DNA from: Bacillus sp. FJAT-52991
Lineage (GTDB): Bacteria; Bacillota; Bacilli; Bacillales; Domibacillaceae
NCBI RefSeq assembly: GCF_037201805.1
Contig: NZ_CP147404.1
Location: 3,392,501-3,456,500, forward strand
Length of the DNA: 64,000 nucleotides
Direction of reading: 5' to 3'
Numbering within the stretch: the first letter of the stretch is position 1; each line of letters starts with the position of its first letter. Of this stretch, positions 8,672 through 18,059 are shown in pieces. The notes under the pieces were generated by a model that saw only the letters and a list, made by a program, of their open reading frames with translations, did no database searches and had not been told where the DNA came from. The position numbers and the translations under genes were made by a program.

Positions 8672-8854
8672 TCCGCTCACCTTTTTCATTTCTGCATTTT
8701 CCGCCATATTTCTCACCTTCTATTCACAAACTCATTGAAGTTACCCACAAACTGTGCATAATTACTTATGAAATGTTGATAACTCTGTGGACAAATGTGG
8801 ATAGTTTTCTGAAAAATAATAAAATTACTCTTCTTTCTATCAACATGTGAATAA
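8613..8854. promoter_or_regulatory. DnaA-box cluster at the 5-prime end of ywlC
   Basis: Two exact DnaA boxes (TGTGGATAA 8613-8621 and TTATCCACA 8643-8651) and at least seven single-mismatch versions (8631-8639, 8741-8749, 8753-8761, 8774-8782, 8786-8794, 8796-8804, 8846-8854) lie within 242 bp covering the start of ywlC and the gap to spoIIR. A DnaA-binding region is known at ywlC in B. subtilis, so position and content agree. Confidence 0.8.
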
Positions 8855-8885
8855 CTTCTTGGAGAAATTCGTCGATTTTTCCCCG

Positions 8886-9557
8886 TTACTTTTCGTCTTT
8901 AAACATTTCGACAATCATAAATTTTATTTTTGGTGTTTCTGTTTCCCCCTCGGCATACACCGGCTCAACTTCTTCTGTTTCTTCTTCAACTTCTTCTGTT
9001 GCGGAAGGTTCGACATTTTTTTCTAGCTCTACTGGTTCTTCTACACCAGGACTAACGGCCATCCCATTTGAAAAGTCCACAAAGCAAAGCGGTGGATATA
9101 GGACACACCACCAATTCGCCCCCTGCCCTTCACCAATCGTAATAATAATCGCTTCGTATTCTCCTGCTGGGTATAAAAAATTGCCATATAATTTCGTTGG
9201 AAACTTCGCTTGACCAAATTCTACTTTGATCGCTTCCTTTGACCCTTCTTTTTGTGCTCTTTTTAATGCAATCTTTTGTATTTCAGGAAGCTTTTCTTTT
9301 AACAATTGCCGTGCTTTTGGTAGAGACTCTAGATCCGCTACCCATTTGGTGATTTCTTTATTTACATCGTCTCTAATCTTTCTTTTTAACTGCTGATCTT
9401 CGTCATTATCGCTATTGGCTAAAATTCTAAGCCGAATGGCTTCCTTTGGAATAATGATCGTTTCATCCGCTTGAGCGGCTTGCTCTGGTATATATAAACT
9501 GACAATCGTAGCAATGGATAATGTGAATAAATAAAGTCCAGCTAATAATTTGTTCAT
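8886..9557 (-). CDS. spoIIR: Stage II sporulation protein R
   Basis: SpoIIR is made in the forespore and secreted into the intermembrane space, where it triggers SpoIIGA to process pro-sigma-E in the mother cell. The 223-residue protein has an N-terminal signal or anchor segment (about residues 5-24), the family motif IRLRILANSD (41-50) and WWCVLYPPLCFVDF (149-162). An acidic segment rich in Glu (about 172-208) precedes the C-terminus and looks like a variable tail. ATG follows AGGAGGGG. A clear sigma-F promoter lies just upstream (9578-9607). Confidence 0.93.
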   Translation of the reverse strand: MNKLLAGLYLFTLSIATIVSLYIPEQAAQADETIIIPKEAIRLRILANSDNDEDQQLKRKIRDDVNKEITKWVADLESLPKARQLLKEKLPEIQKIALKRAQKEGSKEAIKVEFGQAKFPTKLYGNFLYPAGEYEAIIITIGEGQGANWWCVLYPPLCFVDFSNGMAVSPGVEEPVELEKNVEPSATEEVEEETEEVEPVYAEGETETPKIKFMIVEMFKDEK

Positions 9558-9577
9558 CGTTTTCCCCTCCTGTCCAT

Positions 9578-9607
9578 CATTCTGTCCAGGTTAGGAAAAA
9601 CTTAAAC
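9578..9607 (-). promoter_or_regulatory. Sigma-F promoter of spoIIR
   Basis: Minus-strand GTTTA (9603-9607) and GGACAGAATG (9578-9587) are separated by 15 bp, matching the sigma-F consensus GYWTA-N15-GGNNANANTR at every defined position. It lies directly upstream of spoIIR, a known sigma-F gene. Confidence 0.75.
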
Positions 9608-9617
9608 AATGTATCTA

Positions 9618-10475
9618 TCACATTTGTAAAAATACCATTCGATCTTTGCCATTGATATCATATTCGATTCGAACAGACGCTTGTGAAAATGCTTGTTGCA
9701 GCAGCTGTTGCACTGCTTCTCCTTGTCCAACCCCTACTTCAAAGCCAACTATCGCCCTGTCTTTTAACACTTGCGGAAGCTGTTCACAAAAACGACGATA
9801 CAAATCCAGCCCATCTTCTCCCCCAAACAAAGCGAGATGAGGCTCATGATCCACAACGACTGTGGATAACTCAACTTTATCCGTAAGCGGAATATACGGT
9901 GGATTAGATAATAAAATATCTAATTGGATGCCCGCTTCAATGAGCGGCTGCAATAAATCACCATGCAGCCAGTTCACATCGGCTTGCAGTGATTCACCGT
10001 TTGCTTTCGCTGTTTCGAGCGCTTTTTCTGATAAATCTACTGCATAAACCGTCAGATCTGGTTGTTCTAGCTTCATCGTAATCGCAATAATGCCACTGCC
10101 TGTACCGATATCAGCCATCGTTAATGGTTCGTTTTTCGGAAAATATTGCTTGATTCCATTCAATGCATGCCACACTAGCTCCTCTGTTTCAGGCCGAGGA
10201 ATCAGTACATGAGGATTCACCCGAAATGTTTTACCGTAAAAATCCTCCGTCCCGATCATATGCTGAATAGGCACGCCTTGTGCATGCTTCCTAACTTTTT
10301 CTACCCATTGCTCCTGCTGCTGCTCAGTTAATTGTAAGTGCAAGTTCGCCAAAAGCTCTGACCGACTCATGTTTAACACATGCTGCAAAAGAATTTCACC
10401 CGCGTTAGCATCCCGCTTATGCTCCGTTAAAAAAGAAGAAGCCCAATTGAGGGCTTCGTATACTTTTTTTGTCAA
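9618..10475 (-). CDS. prmC: Release factor glutamine N5-methyltransferase
   Basis: PrmC methylates the glutamine of the GGQ motif in RF1 and RF2, using S-adenosylmethionine. The 285-residue protein has an N-terminal helical domain, the SAM motif ADIGTGSGIIAI near residue 121, and the substrate-binding NPPY (LSNPPYIPL) near 190. The start is TTG, preceded by AGAGGA nine bases away, and it begins 5 bp after the prfA stop codon, so translation is probably coupled to that of its own substrate, RF1. Confidence 0.93.
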   Translation of the reverse strand: MTKKVYEALNWASSFLTEHKRDANAGEILLQHVLNMSRSELLANLHLQLTEQQQEQWVEKVRKHAQGVPIQHMIGTEDFYGKTFRVNPHVLIPRPETEELVWHALNGIKQYFPKNEPLTMADIGTGSGIIAITMKLEQPDLTVYAVDLSEKALETAKANGESLQADVNWLHGDLLQPLIEAGIQLDILLSNPPYIPLTDKVELSTVVVDHEPHLALFGGEDGLDLYRRFCEQLPQVLKDRAIVGFEVGVGQGEAVQQLLQQAFSQASVRIEYDINGKDRMVFLQM

Positions 10476-10480
10476 GGGTT

Positions 10481-11551
10481 CTATTCCTCTAAATTTTCAA
10501 GCTTGGACGACTGCTCTTCCATAATTAATGCATTAAGCACTTCGTCTAGCTTGCCTTCTAAAATTTGATCTAGCTTTTGAATCGTTAAGCCGATTCGATG
10601 ATCCGTCACACGATTTTGCGGGAAATTATACGTGCGAATACGTTCGGAACGATCACCGGAACCAACAGCAGATTTACGTTGAGCATCGTATTCCGCTTGA
10701 GCTTCCTGTTGAAACTTATCATACACTCGGGCACGAAGGACTTTCATCGCCTTCTCTTTATTTTTGATTTGTGATTTTTCATCCTGACAAGACACAACCG
10801 TACCTGTCGGAAGATGCGTTAAGCGAACAGCGGACATCGTTGTATTTACACTTTGTCCCCCCGGTCCACTCGATGCGAATGTATCGACGCGAATATCTTT
10901 TTCATGAATCTCTACTTCCACATCTTCCGCTTCCGGCAAACAAGCAACCGTCGCTGTAGATGTATGAATACGTCCGCCTGATTCTGTTTCTGGTACACGC
11001 TGCACACGATGCGCACCATTTTCAAACTTCATTTTTGAAAAAGCGCCGTTTCCGTTAATCATAAAAATAATCTCTTTATAACCACCCAATCCAGTCGGGC
11101 TCGCGTCAATTACTTCTGTTTTCCAACCTTGCGTCTCAGCATAACGGCTATACATCCGATACAAAGTCCCAGCAAATAACGCTGCTTCATCACCACCGGC
11201 CGCTCCACGAATCTCCATAATAACGTTTTTGTCATCATTCGGATCTTTCGGGATCAGCAAAATCTTCAATCGCTCTTCATATACTTCTAGGCGACCCTCT
11301 AGCTCATGCATTTCCTCTTTCACCATGTCGCGCATGTCAGCATCCAGCTTCTCTTCAAGCATCGCCTTCGCATCTTGATACTGCGACTTTGCTTCCTTAT
11401 ACTCACGATATACTTCAACCGTTTCTTGAATATCCGATTGTTCCTTAGAATAATCTCTTAGCTTCTTCGGATCATTCACAATCTCCGGATCACTCAAAAG
11501 CTCATTTAACTTATCATAACGGTCCTCAACCGCCTGCAACCGATCAAACAT
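10481..11551 (-). CDS. prfA: Peptide chain release factor 1
   Basis: RF1 reads UAA and UAG stop codons and triggers peptide release. The 356 residues carry the GGQ tripeptide in [12 protein letters not shown] near residue 230, the upstream [13 protein letters not shown], and the [11 protein letters not shown] segment of the codon-recognition domain. Length is normal. ATG is preceded by GAGGTG. It heads the prfA-prmC pair; upstream lies a gap filled by a 21-bp tandem repeat. Confidence 0.96.
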   Translation of the reverse strand: MFDRLQAVEDRYDKLNELLSDPEIVNDPKKLRDYSKEQSDIQETVEVYREYKEAKSQYQDAKAMLEEKLDADMRDMVKEEMHELEGRLEVYEERLKILLIPKDPNDDKNVIMEIRGAAGGDEAALFAGTLYRMYSRYAETQGWKTEVIDASPTGLGGYKEIIFMINGNGAFSKMKFENGAHRVQRVPETESGGRIHTSTATVACLPEAEDVEVEIHEKDIRVDTFASSGPGGQSVNTTMSAVRLTHLPTGTVVSCQDEKSQIKNKEKAMKVLRARVYDKFQQEAQAEYDAQRKSAVGSGDRSERIRTYNFPQNRVTDHRIGLTIQKLDQILEGKLDEVLNALIMEEQSSKLENLEE

Positions 11552-11865
11552 AACGTCACCTCAACTATTCGTCCATAATGTTACTATTATATAATATCAA
11601 AAAAAACAGGACAATACGAAAAGCGAAGCCGACTGATTGGGAGTGTTTCGCGACTGATTTCGGAGAATCCCCGCCTAATTCGGAGTGATTGGCGACTGAT
11701 TTTCTCACATCTCCGACTAAAAAGGGAGATTGACCGACTGATCCCCCCATCCGATAGAAAAAAGGGCCACCTATAAGCCGAACAATCGACTTATAAGACA
11801 GCCTCGAAGATTTATTTTATCCCGCATTAACGGGCTATAAGAACCCCACTGATTGAAGTTTCACT
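11552..11865. other. Intergenic region upstream of prfA
   Basis: The 314-bp gap contains a perfect-period 21-bp tandem repeat (11630-11755) and a short form of a dispersed repeat (11816-11869). A minus-strand frame (11565-11750) runs through the tandem repeat and encodes a heptapeptide repeat, but I do not call it a gene. No clear promoter box for prfA was found. Confidence 0.5.
11630..11755. repeat. 21-bp tandem repeat, six units
   Basis: Units start at 11630, 11651, 11672, 11693, 11714 and 11735, an exact 21-bp period, each opening with CGACTGATT or a close variant (CGCCTAATT, CGACTAAAA). The unit length is shared with the half-units of the arrays at 39.1, 55.5 and 56.8 kb, although the consensus differs. 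Confidence 0.85.
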
Positions 11866-11869
11866 TTAT
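11816..11869. repeat. Deletion derivative of the 48.6-kb structured repeat
   Basis: The left part (TTTATCCCGCATTAACGGGC) and the right part (CCACTGATTGAAGTTTCACT) of the 157-bp element at 48568-48724 are joined here, with the middle hairpins missing. The junction lies at a CCCAC-type direct repeat. The element reaches the stop codon of the lipoprotein gene. Confidence 0.75.
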
Positions 11870-12288
11870 TTTATGTTCATGTCGATTTTGTATCTTGACA
11901 AGGCAGCGACTAGTTTTTCATAGGCTTCTCTTGCTTCGGCGTCTGTGTAGTGACGGCCTTGTTTTTCATGAACGGTGACTTGCATATTATTGCCGTTGAT
12001 CCATACTGATCCCGGCTCGTATGGAGTGAAACGCCTGATGACATCTCGGGCGTGGTCAATATCTGTACCGCGCGTTGGCTGGTCTGAAGATAAATCAAGA
12101 AAATTAGGATTTTGATTCGTGTTAATTGGTACATCTTGCTTCGCTTCATCTGCGCGTGTTTGTGTCAAATTATCGGGGGCAAAATCGTTTCCATGCTGAT
12201 TTTCATCCCAGCTTTCCTGAGAAGCTTCTTTATCTCCACACGCTCCTAAGGCAAATGTTAGCAATATGGCCATTAGAAAAAAACGCAT
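11866..12288 (-). CDS. Small putative lipoprotein, unknown function
   Basis: The 140-residue protein starts with a lipoprotein signal peptide (hydrophobic residues 3-14) and lipobox LGAC with Cys at residue 17, so it should be anchored outside the membrane. A low-complexity Asn/Gln/Asp linker follows (about 20-75), then a compact C-terminal domain with RRFTPYEPGSVWINGNNMQV. The modest similarity in style to sporulation lipoproteins of the YhcN/YlaJ type is not enough for a name. The ATG follows a perfect AAAGGAGG site which lies in the arm of a hairpin (12292-12333), right after tdk. Confidence 0.75.
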   Translation of the reverse strand: MRFFLMAILLTFALGACGDKEASQESWDENQHGNDFAPDNLTQTRADEAKQDVPINTNQNPNFLDLSSDQPTRGTDIDHARDVIRRFTPYEPGSVWINGNNMQVTVHEKQGRHYTDAEAREAYEKLVAALSRYKIDMNIK

Positions 12289-12291
12289 AAA

Positions 12292-12333
12292 AAACCTCCT
12301 TTACGTGTAGGTTGACCTGTTTAAAGGAGGTTT
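12292..12333 (-). terminator. Hairpin after tdk that includes the next gene's ribosome binding site
   Basis: AAACCTCCTTTA and TAAAGGAGGTTT are perfect 12-bp arms (12292-12303 and 12322-12333 on the plus strand) around an 18-nt loop, followed on the minus strand by a U-run. It looks like a tdk terminator, while its 3-prime arm is the Shine-Dalgarno sequence of the lipoprotein gene. Confidence 0.7.
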
Positions 12334-12346
12334 ATCCGACTTCTAA

Positions 12347-12949
12347 TTATTTTTTCTCTAAGTGATGAATAGCCATGTTAGGCACTTCATGGTGATGACG
12401 ACAACGTGGTTCATAACTCTCGGATGCACCAACTAAAATGATCGGATCATCATATTTAGCAGGTTGTCCATTGATCAGACGTTGCGTGCGACTTGCAGGA
12501 GATCCACAAACAGCACAAACAGCTTGCAATTTCGTCACAAGCTCTGCCGCTGCCATTAAGGCTGGCATCGGACCAAACGGTTCGCCTCGAAAATCTTGAT
12601 CCAGCCCAGCTAAGACCACTCGATGTCCTCGATCAGCCAACGTTTGCGCCACATTCGTAATATCATCATCAAAAAATTGGGCTTCATCTATCGCTACTAT
12701 ATCTACATCAGGCGTGACTTCCGCCAAAATTGTCGCGCTGCTTTGAATCGGTTTGGCAATCACGGATGATCCATTGTGAGAAACAACAGATTCCTCGCTA
12801 TAACGATTGTCAATGACTGGTTTAAACACCATAATCGTTTGCTTAGCAAATTGGGCACGACGGACACGGCGAATGAGCTCCTCCGATTTCCCTGAGAACA
12901 TGCTGCCACAAATGACTTCTAACCATCCAGTTTGTTTCATTACATACAT
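12347..12949 (-). CDS. tdk: Thymidine kinase
   Basis: Tdk phosphorylates thymidine to TMP. The 200-residue type II enzyme has the Walker A motif [10 protein letters not shown] near residue 15, the DEAQFF motif near 93-98, and the zinc-binding pair CAVCG near 149 with a distal Cys/His segment CRHHHE near 186. This length is usual for firmicute Tdk. ATG at 12949 fits the MYxMKQxGWLE family N-terminus, with GAGGG nine bases ahead. It follows rpmE, whose terminator lies between the two. Confidence 0.94.
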   Translation of the reverse strand: MYVMKQTGWLEVICGSMFSGKSEELIRRVRRAQFAKQTIMVFKPVIDNRYSEESVVSHNGSSVIAKPIQSSATILAEVTPDVDIVAIDEAQFFDDDITNVAQTLADRGHRVVLAGLDQDFRGEPFGPMPALMAAAELVTKLQAVCAVCGSPASRTQRLINGQPAKYDDPIILVGASESYEPRCRHHHEVPNMAIHHLEKK

Positions 12950-12981
12950 GAAAGAAAACCCTCACTTCCATCAATAAAAGT

Positions 12982-13021
12982 ACAAAAAAAAGGCAAGCAG
13001 TTAATTGTTAACTCCTCGCCT
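12982..13021 (-). terminator. Rho-independent terminator of rpmE
   Basis: On the minus strand AGGCGAG pairs with CTTGCCT around an inner TTAACAATTAA, followed by eight U residues. It lies right after the rpmE stop. Confidence 0.85.
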
Positions 13022-13036
13022 GTCTTTTTCATTTCA

Positions 13037-13240
13037 TTAGTTCTTGATACCGTATTTTTTGTTGAAACGGTCAACACGTCCGCCTGCATCAGCGAATTTT
13101 TGACGACCAGTGTAGAATGGATGGCACGCAGAGCAAACCTCAACTTTGATTTCCTCGTTTACAGAACCAGTTTCAAACTCGTTCCCGCATGCACATTTTA
13201 CCATTGCTTTTTTGTAATTTGGGTGAATTCCTGCTTTCAT
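13037..13240 (-). CDS. rpmE: 50S ribosomal protein L31 (zinc-binding type)
   Basis: L31 is a small ribosomal protein bridging the subunits. The 67-residue product has the [10 protein letters not shown]-terminus and four zinc ligands in CACGNEF and [12 protein letters not shown], so it is the C-plus form that is replaced by a zinc-free paralogue under zinc limitation. A longer frame reaches 13312, but ATG at 13240 matches the family start and has AAGGAG nine bases upstream. It lies downstream of rho as in B. subtilis. Confidence 0.95.
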   Translation of the reverse strand: MKAGIHPNYKKAMVKCACGNEFETGSVNEEIKVEVCSACHPFYTGRQKFADAGGRVDRFNKKYGIKN

Positions 13241-13376
13241 TCTTGTCATCTCCTTCCGCCCTGAATCATTTCGAAACAGAGTAAGTATATACGAAGTACG
13301 GCTAAAAAACACCGAACTTAATTACTAAACATACCTCAACATTATAACAAGCCTATAAATAAAAATCAATTAGGAA

Positions 13377-14660
13377 TTATAAAATTCGTTTTGATGGTCC
13401 GTTCGTTTTAATTTCCGAAATAAGCTGCTCAATGAAATCTGTATTTGATTTCGTCTGGCGTAATCGACGAAGGAATTTTTCTGCAAGATCCGGTGAATCG
13501 GACATCGTTTTACGAATCGACCAAATCATTTCAAGCTGTCCTTTTTCGATGAGCAATTCCTCTTTACGCGTACCTGAACGCTTAATGTCAATCGCTGGGA
13601 AGATACGGCGTTCAGCAAGTGAACGATCGAGATGAAGCTCCATATTTCCGGTTCCTTTAAACTCTTCATAGATGACATCATCCATACGGGAGCCTGTATC
13701 GACAAGGGCTGTTGCTAAAATGGTTAAGCTGCCGCCCTCTTCAATATTACGGGCTGCACCGAAAAAGCGTTTCGGACGGTGGAAAGCAGCTGGATCAATC
13801 CCCCCAGATAGTGTTCGTCCGCTTGGAGGAATGACAAGGTTATACGCACGAGCCAGTCTTGTAATGCTATCCATTAAAATAATGACATCACGCTTATGTT
13901 CCACCAGACGCATCGCACGCTCTAACACAAGCTCAGCGACTTTAATATGGTTTTCTGGCACTTCATCAAATGTGGAGCTGACGACTTCTGCTTGAACTGA
14001 ACGCTCAATATCCGTCACCTCTTCTGGACGCTCGTCAATTAAAAGAACGATGAGCTCTGATTCCGGGTGATTCGTTGTAATGGAATTGGCAATTTCTTTT
14101 AATAACATCGTTTTCCCGGCTTTTGGCGGGGCAACAATTAATCCACGTTGACCAAAGCCAACAGGTGAAATTAAATCCATAATTCGAGTAGAGAGATTTT
14201 TAGGGTTCGTTTCGAGTAAGATTTGACGATCCGGATATAAAGGAGTCAATGCTGGGAAATGGACACGCTCTTTTGCTGTTTCCGGATCATCACCATTAAC
14301 CGCTTCTACATGAAGAAGACCATAATAGCGCTCATTTTCTTTAGGAGGTCGTACCTTTCCAGATACTTTATCGCCATTTCTTAAGTCAAAGCGGCGAATT
14401 TGAGAAGCAGAGATATAAATATCTTCGGAGCTAGGTGAATAATTGATTGGACGCAAGAAGCCGAAACCTTCTGATTGAATAATTTCTAAAACGCCTTCCA
14501 TGAAGAAATAGCCTTGTTCTTCTGCACGAGCTTTTAAAATCGCGAAAATCAACTCTTTTTTTGTTAATTTACTATAATAAGAAATTTTGTATGTACGTGC
14601 AAGTTCATAAAGCTCTTTCAGCTTCAAATTTTCTAAATACGATATTGTTAATTCTTCCAT
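13377..14660 (-). CDS. rho: Transcription termination factor Rho
   Basis: Rho is the hexameric RNA helicase that ends transcription on unstructured RNA. The 427-residue protein has the N-terminal Rho domain ([16 protein letters not shown]), the cold-shock-like RNA-binding fold (about 50-125, SEGFGFLRP), the Walker A motif [11 protein letters not shown] near 178, Walker B near 260 ([14 protein letters not shown]), and the Q/R loops. The longest frame starts at 14720, but ATG at 14660 ([14 protein letters not shown]) matches the family. Its promoter lies at 14730-14758, leaving a leader of about 60 nt. Confidence 0.96.
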   Translation of the reverse strand: MEELTISYLENLKLKELYELARTYKISYYSKLTKKELIFAILKARAEEQGYFFMEGVLEIIQSEGFGFLRPINYSPSSEDIYISASQIRRFDLRNGDKVSGKVRPPKENERYYGLLHVEAVNGDDPETAKERVHFPALTPLYPDRQILLETNPKNLSTRIMDLISPVGFGQRGLIVAPPKAGKTMLLKEIANSITTNHPESELIVLLIDERPEEVTDIERSVQAEVVSSTFDEVPENHIKVAELVLERAMRLVEHKRDVIILMDSITRLARAYNLVIPPSGRTLSGGIDPAAFHRPKRFFGAARNIEEGGSLTILATALVDTGSRMDDVIYEEFKGTGNMELHLDRSLAERRIFPAIDIKRSGTRKEELLIEKGQLEMIWSIRKTMSDSPDLAEKFLRRLRQTKSNTDFIEQLISEIKTNGPSKRIL

Positions 14661-14729
14661 TTTGGCACCACACTTTAGTTTAAATTCTCCCCTATAATCA
14701 TAGAGAGCCGTTCTTATCAAAGCATACCT

Positions 14730-14758
14730 ATTTTAACTGTTAGGGATGACTGAATCAA
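14730..14758 (-). promoter_or_regulatory. Candidate sigma-A promoter of rho
   Basis: Minus-strand TTGATT (14753-14758) and TAAAAT (14730-14735) are separated by 17 bp, about 70 bp before the chosen rho start. Confidence 0.6.
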
Positions 14759-14830
14759 TAAATAAATAAGTTGTAAAGGAAGGAAAAGTTGCACACGCGG
14801 TTGCTTACTTGTAGTAATGATCGTGGGTTA

Positions 14831-14878
14831 CAAAAAACGAAACAGCAGAAACAGGCGAGTTCCCCTGTTTCTACTGTT
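14831..14878 (-). terminator. Rho-independent terminator of glpX
   Basis: The 13-bp arms (14843-14855 and 14864-14876, one mismatch) close an 8-nt loop and are followed by UUUCGUUUUUUG on the minus strand, directly after glpX. Confidence 0.85.
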
Positions 14879-14887
14879 CGATTGCTA

Positions 14888-15853
14888 TTAAGGTTTAATA
14901 ACTAAGTTCGGTTTCTTACTTAAACTATGGCGACCATCGACAAAACGAACCGTACCAGATTTCGCTCTCATAACGAGCGACTGAGTCTCTCCATAAGATC
15001 CTTTGAATTGAACGCCGCGCATTAATTCACCATCTGTGACACCTGTTGCAGCAAAGATAGCATCGTCACCACGAACAAGATCTTCCATAAGAAGTACTTT
15101 ATTCAAATCCAGTCCCATTCCTTCACAGCGTTTCACTTCCGCTTCATCTTGTGGAAGCAAACGTCCTTGGAGTTCTCCTCCAAGACATTTTAAAGCGACA
15201 GCTGCAATAACGCCTTCTGGAGCTCCGCCAGAACCGAATAAAATATCTACACCCGTTTTATCAAATGCCGTATTAATCGCACCCGCTACATCACCATCAT
15301 TAATCAATTTAATGCGAGCACCTGCCTCGCGCAACTGAGCAATGATTTCTGCATGACGCGGACGATTTAATACAGTAGCCACAACATCTTGAATGTCTTT
15401 ATTTTTTGCTTTTGCGACAGCTTTTAAATTATCAAGCACCGACGCATTAATATCAATTTGACCAACCGCTTCAGGTCCAACCGCGATTTTGTCCATATAC
15501 ATATCTGGTGCATGCAGAAGATTGCCGTGATCAGCTACAGCTAGTACAGCTAATGCATTCCAACCACCTGATGCCACAATATTTGTTCCTTCCAGGGGAT
15601 CAACAGCTACATCCACTCTCGGACCGTAGCCAGTACCAAGCTTTTCTCCGATATATAGCATTGGAGCCTCGTCCATCTCACCTTCACCGATGACCACTGT
15701 TCCTTTCATCGGGATCGTATCGAACACATCACGCATCGCAGAGGTTGCCGCATCGTCCGCCTCATTTTTCTTTCCTCGTCCCATCCAGCGAGCGGAAGCT
15801 AAAGCTGCGGCCTCCGTTACACGGACAAGCTCCATTGATAAACTTCTTTCCAT
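14888..15853 (-). CDS. glpX: Fructose-1,6-bisphosphatase, class II
   Basis: GlpX dephosphorylates fructose 1,6-bisphosphate in gluconeogenesis. The 321-residue protein has the Li-sensitive phosphatase metal sites [15 protein letters not shown] near residue 57 and VDPLEGTN near 84, followed by GSGGAPEGV near 188. Length is typical. ATG is preceded by AGGAGG. It sits between rho and a murA paralogue with fbaA nearby, the same order as ywjI in B. subtilis. Confidence 0.94.
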   Translation of the reverse strand: MERSLSMELVRVTEAAALASARWMGRGKKNEADDAATSAMRDVFDTIPMKGTVVIGEGEMDEAPMLYIGEKLGTGYGPRVDVAVDPLEGTNIVASGGWNALAVLAVADHGNLLHAPDMYMDKIAVGPEAVGQIDINASVLDNLKAVAKAKNKDIQDVVATVLNRPRHAEIIAQLREAGARIKLINDGDVAGAINTAFDKTGVDILFGSGGAPEGVIAAVALKCLGGELQGRLLPQDEAEVKRCEGMGLDLNKVLLMEDLVRGDDAIFAATGVTDGELMRGVQFKGSYGETQSLVMRAKSGTVRFVDGRHSLSKKPNLVIKP

Positions 15854-15953
15854 TTTGGTTTTCCTCCTGTATTACAACTGCAAATTTTAATTCGTATATC
15901 ACATTAACATATATATTGTAACACATACACAGGAAATTGCGGGCAATAATTGT

Positions 15954-17237
15954 TTAGCTTTTTATTTGTTCTAATTCTTCTTCGGACAATTCCTCTCGCC
16001 AAAGCTCTGCACCAATATCACTAAGCTTTTCAACGAGCCTACTATATCCTCTGTCGATATGCTCCAGTCCGGTCACTTCTGTAATTCCTTCTGCCATCAA
16101 TCCAGCGATGACAAGGGCTGCTCCAGCGCGCAAATCGCTCGCCTTCACTTTCGCCCCTTGAAGTTGCACAGGGCCATTAATGACGGCCGAGCGTCCTTCC
16201 ACTTTCATGTTGGCATTCATTCGGCGCAATTCATCCACATGTTTAAAACGAGCAGAATAAATCGTATCAGTGACAATAGCTGATCCTTCTGCCTTGGTTA
16301 ATAGAGAGGTAAAAGGTTGTTGGAGATCCGTTGGAAAACCCGGATAAACCAGGGTTTTAATGTCTACCGCTTTTAATTGATCCGCTTTTCCAACAAAAAT
16401 TTTATCGTCAGCCATTTCAATTGGGACGTTCATTTCTCGTAGCTTCGCTGTTAAAGATTCTAAATGAAGAGGAATGACATTGTCTATTACAATTCCATCA
16501 CCGGCAGCTGCGGCAAGAATCATAAATGTACCGGCTTCAATACGATCGGGGATAATCGTATGACGGCAACCATTTAAGTGTTCAACTCCATCAATCCGAA
16601 TAATATCTGTGCCTGCTCCTTTAATTTTTGCTCCCATATTGTTTAACAATGTGGCTACATCAATAATTTCCGGCTCTTTTGCCGCGTTTTCAATCACGGT
16701 TCGTCCTTTTGCTTTGACTGCAGCCAGCATAATATTAATGGTGGCACCTACACTGACTACGTCTAAATAAATTCTCGCACCACGGAGTTCTTTCGCTCGC
16801 AAGTAAATCGCACCTTGCTCGTTCGTGACTTCCGCTCCAAGCGCTTCAAACCCTTTAATATGCTGATCGATCGGACGAGGTCCTAAATGACAGCCTCCCG
16901 GAAGGCCAATGACCGCTTTCTTAAACTTTCCGAGCATGGCACCCATCAAATAATAGGAAGCTCTGAGCTTTTTGACGCGGCCATTCGGAAGCGGCATCGC
17001 AATCATATTGGTAGGATCGACTTGCATTTCGCCATCCTTAAAGGTGACTTCACCACCAATTTCCTCTAGTAATCCCTTCAGCATATGAATATCCGATATA
17101 TCTGGCAGCCCTTCAATTGTGACTGGAGACTCCGCCAAAATGGTTGCAGGGACAAGAGCAACCGCACTGTTCTTCGCTCCGTCGACCTTGATCGTTCCTT
17201 TTAATGGACGGCCTCCTACAATTTTCAGCTTTTCCAT
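15954..17237 (-). CDS. murAB: UDP-N-acetylglucosamine 1-carboxyvinyltransferase (MurA paralogue, MurAB/MurZ position)
   Basis: The enzyme transfers enolpyruvate from PEP to UDP-GlcNAc, the first committed step of peptidoglycan synthesis. The active-site Cys116 lies in [14 protein letters not shown], so the enzyme should be fosfomycin-sensitive. Other family motifs are [12 protein letters not shown] near residue 20 and [11 protein letters not shown] near 397. The 427-residue form starting at ATG 17237 (MEKLKIVGG) follows AGGGAG; the frame extends eight codons upstream. The second bacillus murA copy normally lies in the atp region; the position next to ywjH and fbaA marks this one as the murAB copy. 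Confidence 0.92.
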   Translation of the reverse strand: MEKLKIVGGRPLKGTIKVDGAKNSAVALVPATILAESPVTIEGLPDISDIHMLKGLLEEIGGEVTFKDGEMQVDPTNMIAMPLPNGRVKKLRASYYLMGAMLGKFKKAVIGLPGGCHLGPRPIDQHIKGFEALGAEVTNEQGAIYLRAKELRGARIYLDVVSVGATINIMLAAVKAKGRTVIENAAKEPEIIDVATLLNNMGAKIKGAGTDIIRIDGVEHLNGCRHTIIPDRIEAGTFMILAAAAGDGIVIDNVIPLHLESLTAKLREMNVPIEMADDKIFVGKADQLKAVDIKTLVYPGFPTDLQQPFTSLLTKAEGSAIVTDTIYSARFKHVDELRRMNANMKVEGRSAVINGPVQLQGAKVKASDLRAGAALVIAGLMAEGITEVTGLEHIDRGYSRLVEKLSDIGAELWREELSEEELEQIKS

Positions 17238-17362
17238 GTTTGACTCCCTTCTTTCACGCACTGACTAAGCATCGAAAAGGAATAACACCTAGATGTTTTT
17301 ACAGCAAATTTTAATGGTTAATAGTTTATCCCAATATAGGTAAATCATGTAATAAATATTGA

Positions 17363-18010
17363 TTATTTTGCTTTTCGTTGTTCCCAATCAGCAAGGAAAG
17401 CATCAATTCCTTTATCTGTTAATGGATGTTTGAACATTTGTTGTAGCACTTTAAACGGAATAGTAGAAATATGTGCACCACGAAGAGCGGCTTCTGTGAC
17501 ATGCTGTGGATGGCGAATGGATGCGGCAATAATTTCTGTTTCAATCCCATGAATTGTGAAGATATCAGCAATTTGTTCAATGAGATCTAATCCATTAGTG
17601 CCAATGTCATCAAGACGCCCTAAAAACGGAGATACATAAGTAGCACCTGCACGAGCGGCTAATAATGCTTGATTTGCACTGAAAATCAATGTCACATTTG
17701 TTTTAATACCTTCTTTAGCAAAAATGGCTACCGCCTTTAATCCTTCTGGTGTCATCGGTACTTTCACAGTAATATTCGGAGCAATTTTTGCTAGTTCACG
17801 ACCCTCTTCGACCATTCCCTCTGCATCAAGAGCAATGACTTCAGCGCTGACAGAATCACTAACTAAGTCTGTAATTTCACGAAGACGATCATGAAATGGC
17901 ACATCTTCCTTCGCAACTAAAGAAGGGTTCGTTGTTACTCCTGATAAAATCCCCCATGAATGGGCTTCTTTAATCTCTTCCATATTAGCTGTATCGATAA
18001 ATAACTTCAT
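17363..18010 (-). CDS. ywjH: Transaldolase-like / fructose-6-phosphate aldolase family protein
   Basis: The 215-residue protein belongs to the short transaldolase family, which moves a dihydroxyacetone unit between sugar phosphates through a Schiff base. The catalytic Lys83 lies in [11 protein letters not shown]; other motifs are [13 protein letters not shown] at the start, GVTTNPSL near 24, and [11 protein letters not shown] near 125. Whether it acts as transaldolase or as fructose-6-phosphate aldolase cannot be decided here; the bacillus protein is treated as transaldolase. ATG at 18010 has AAAGGAG upstream. It lies after fbaA and its terminator. Confidence 0.9.
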   Translation of the reverse strand: MKLFIDTANMEEIKEAHSWGILSGVTTNPSLVAKEDVPFHDRLREITDLVSDSVSAEVIALDAEGMVEEGRELAKIAPNITVKVPMTPEGLKAVAIFAKEGIKTNVTLIFSANQALLAARAGATYVSPFLGRLDDIGTNGLDLIEQIADIFTIHGIETEIIAASIRHPQHVTEAALRGAHISTIPFKVLQQMFKHPLTDKGIDAFLADWEQRKAK

Positions 18011-18059
18011 AATTAAACTCTCCTTTGTATAAACGAATAGGGTCATTCATTTTTTGTTA

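Noticed and set aside
11565..11750. 61-codon frame through the 21-bp repeat, as a gene
   Set aside because: No convincing ribosome binding site and low-complexity content; kept as a finding but not annotated as a CDS.
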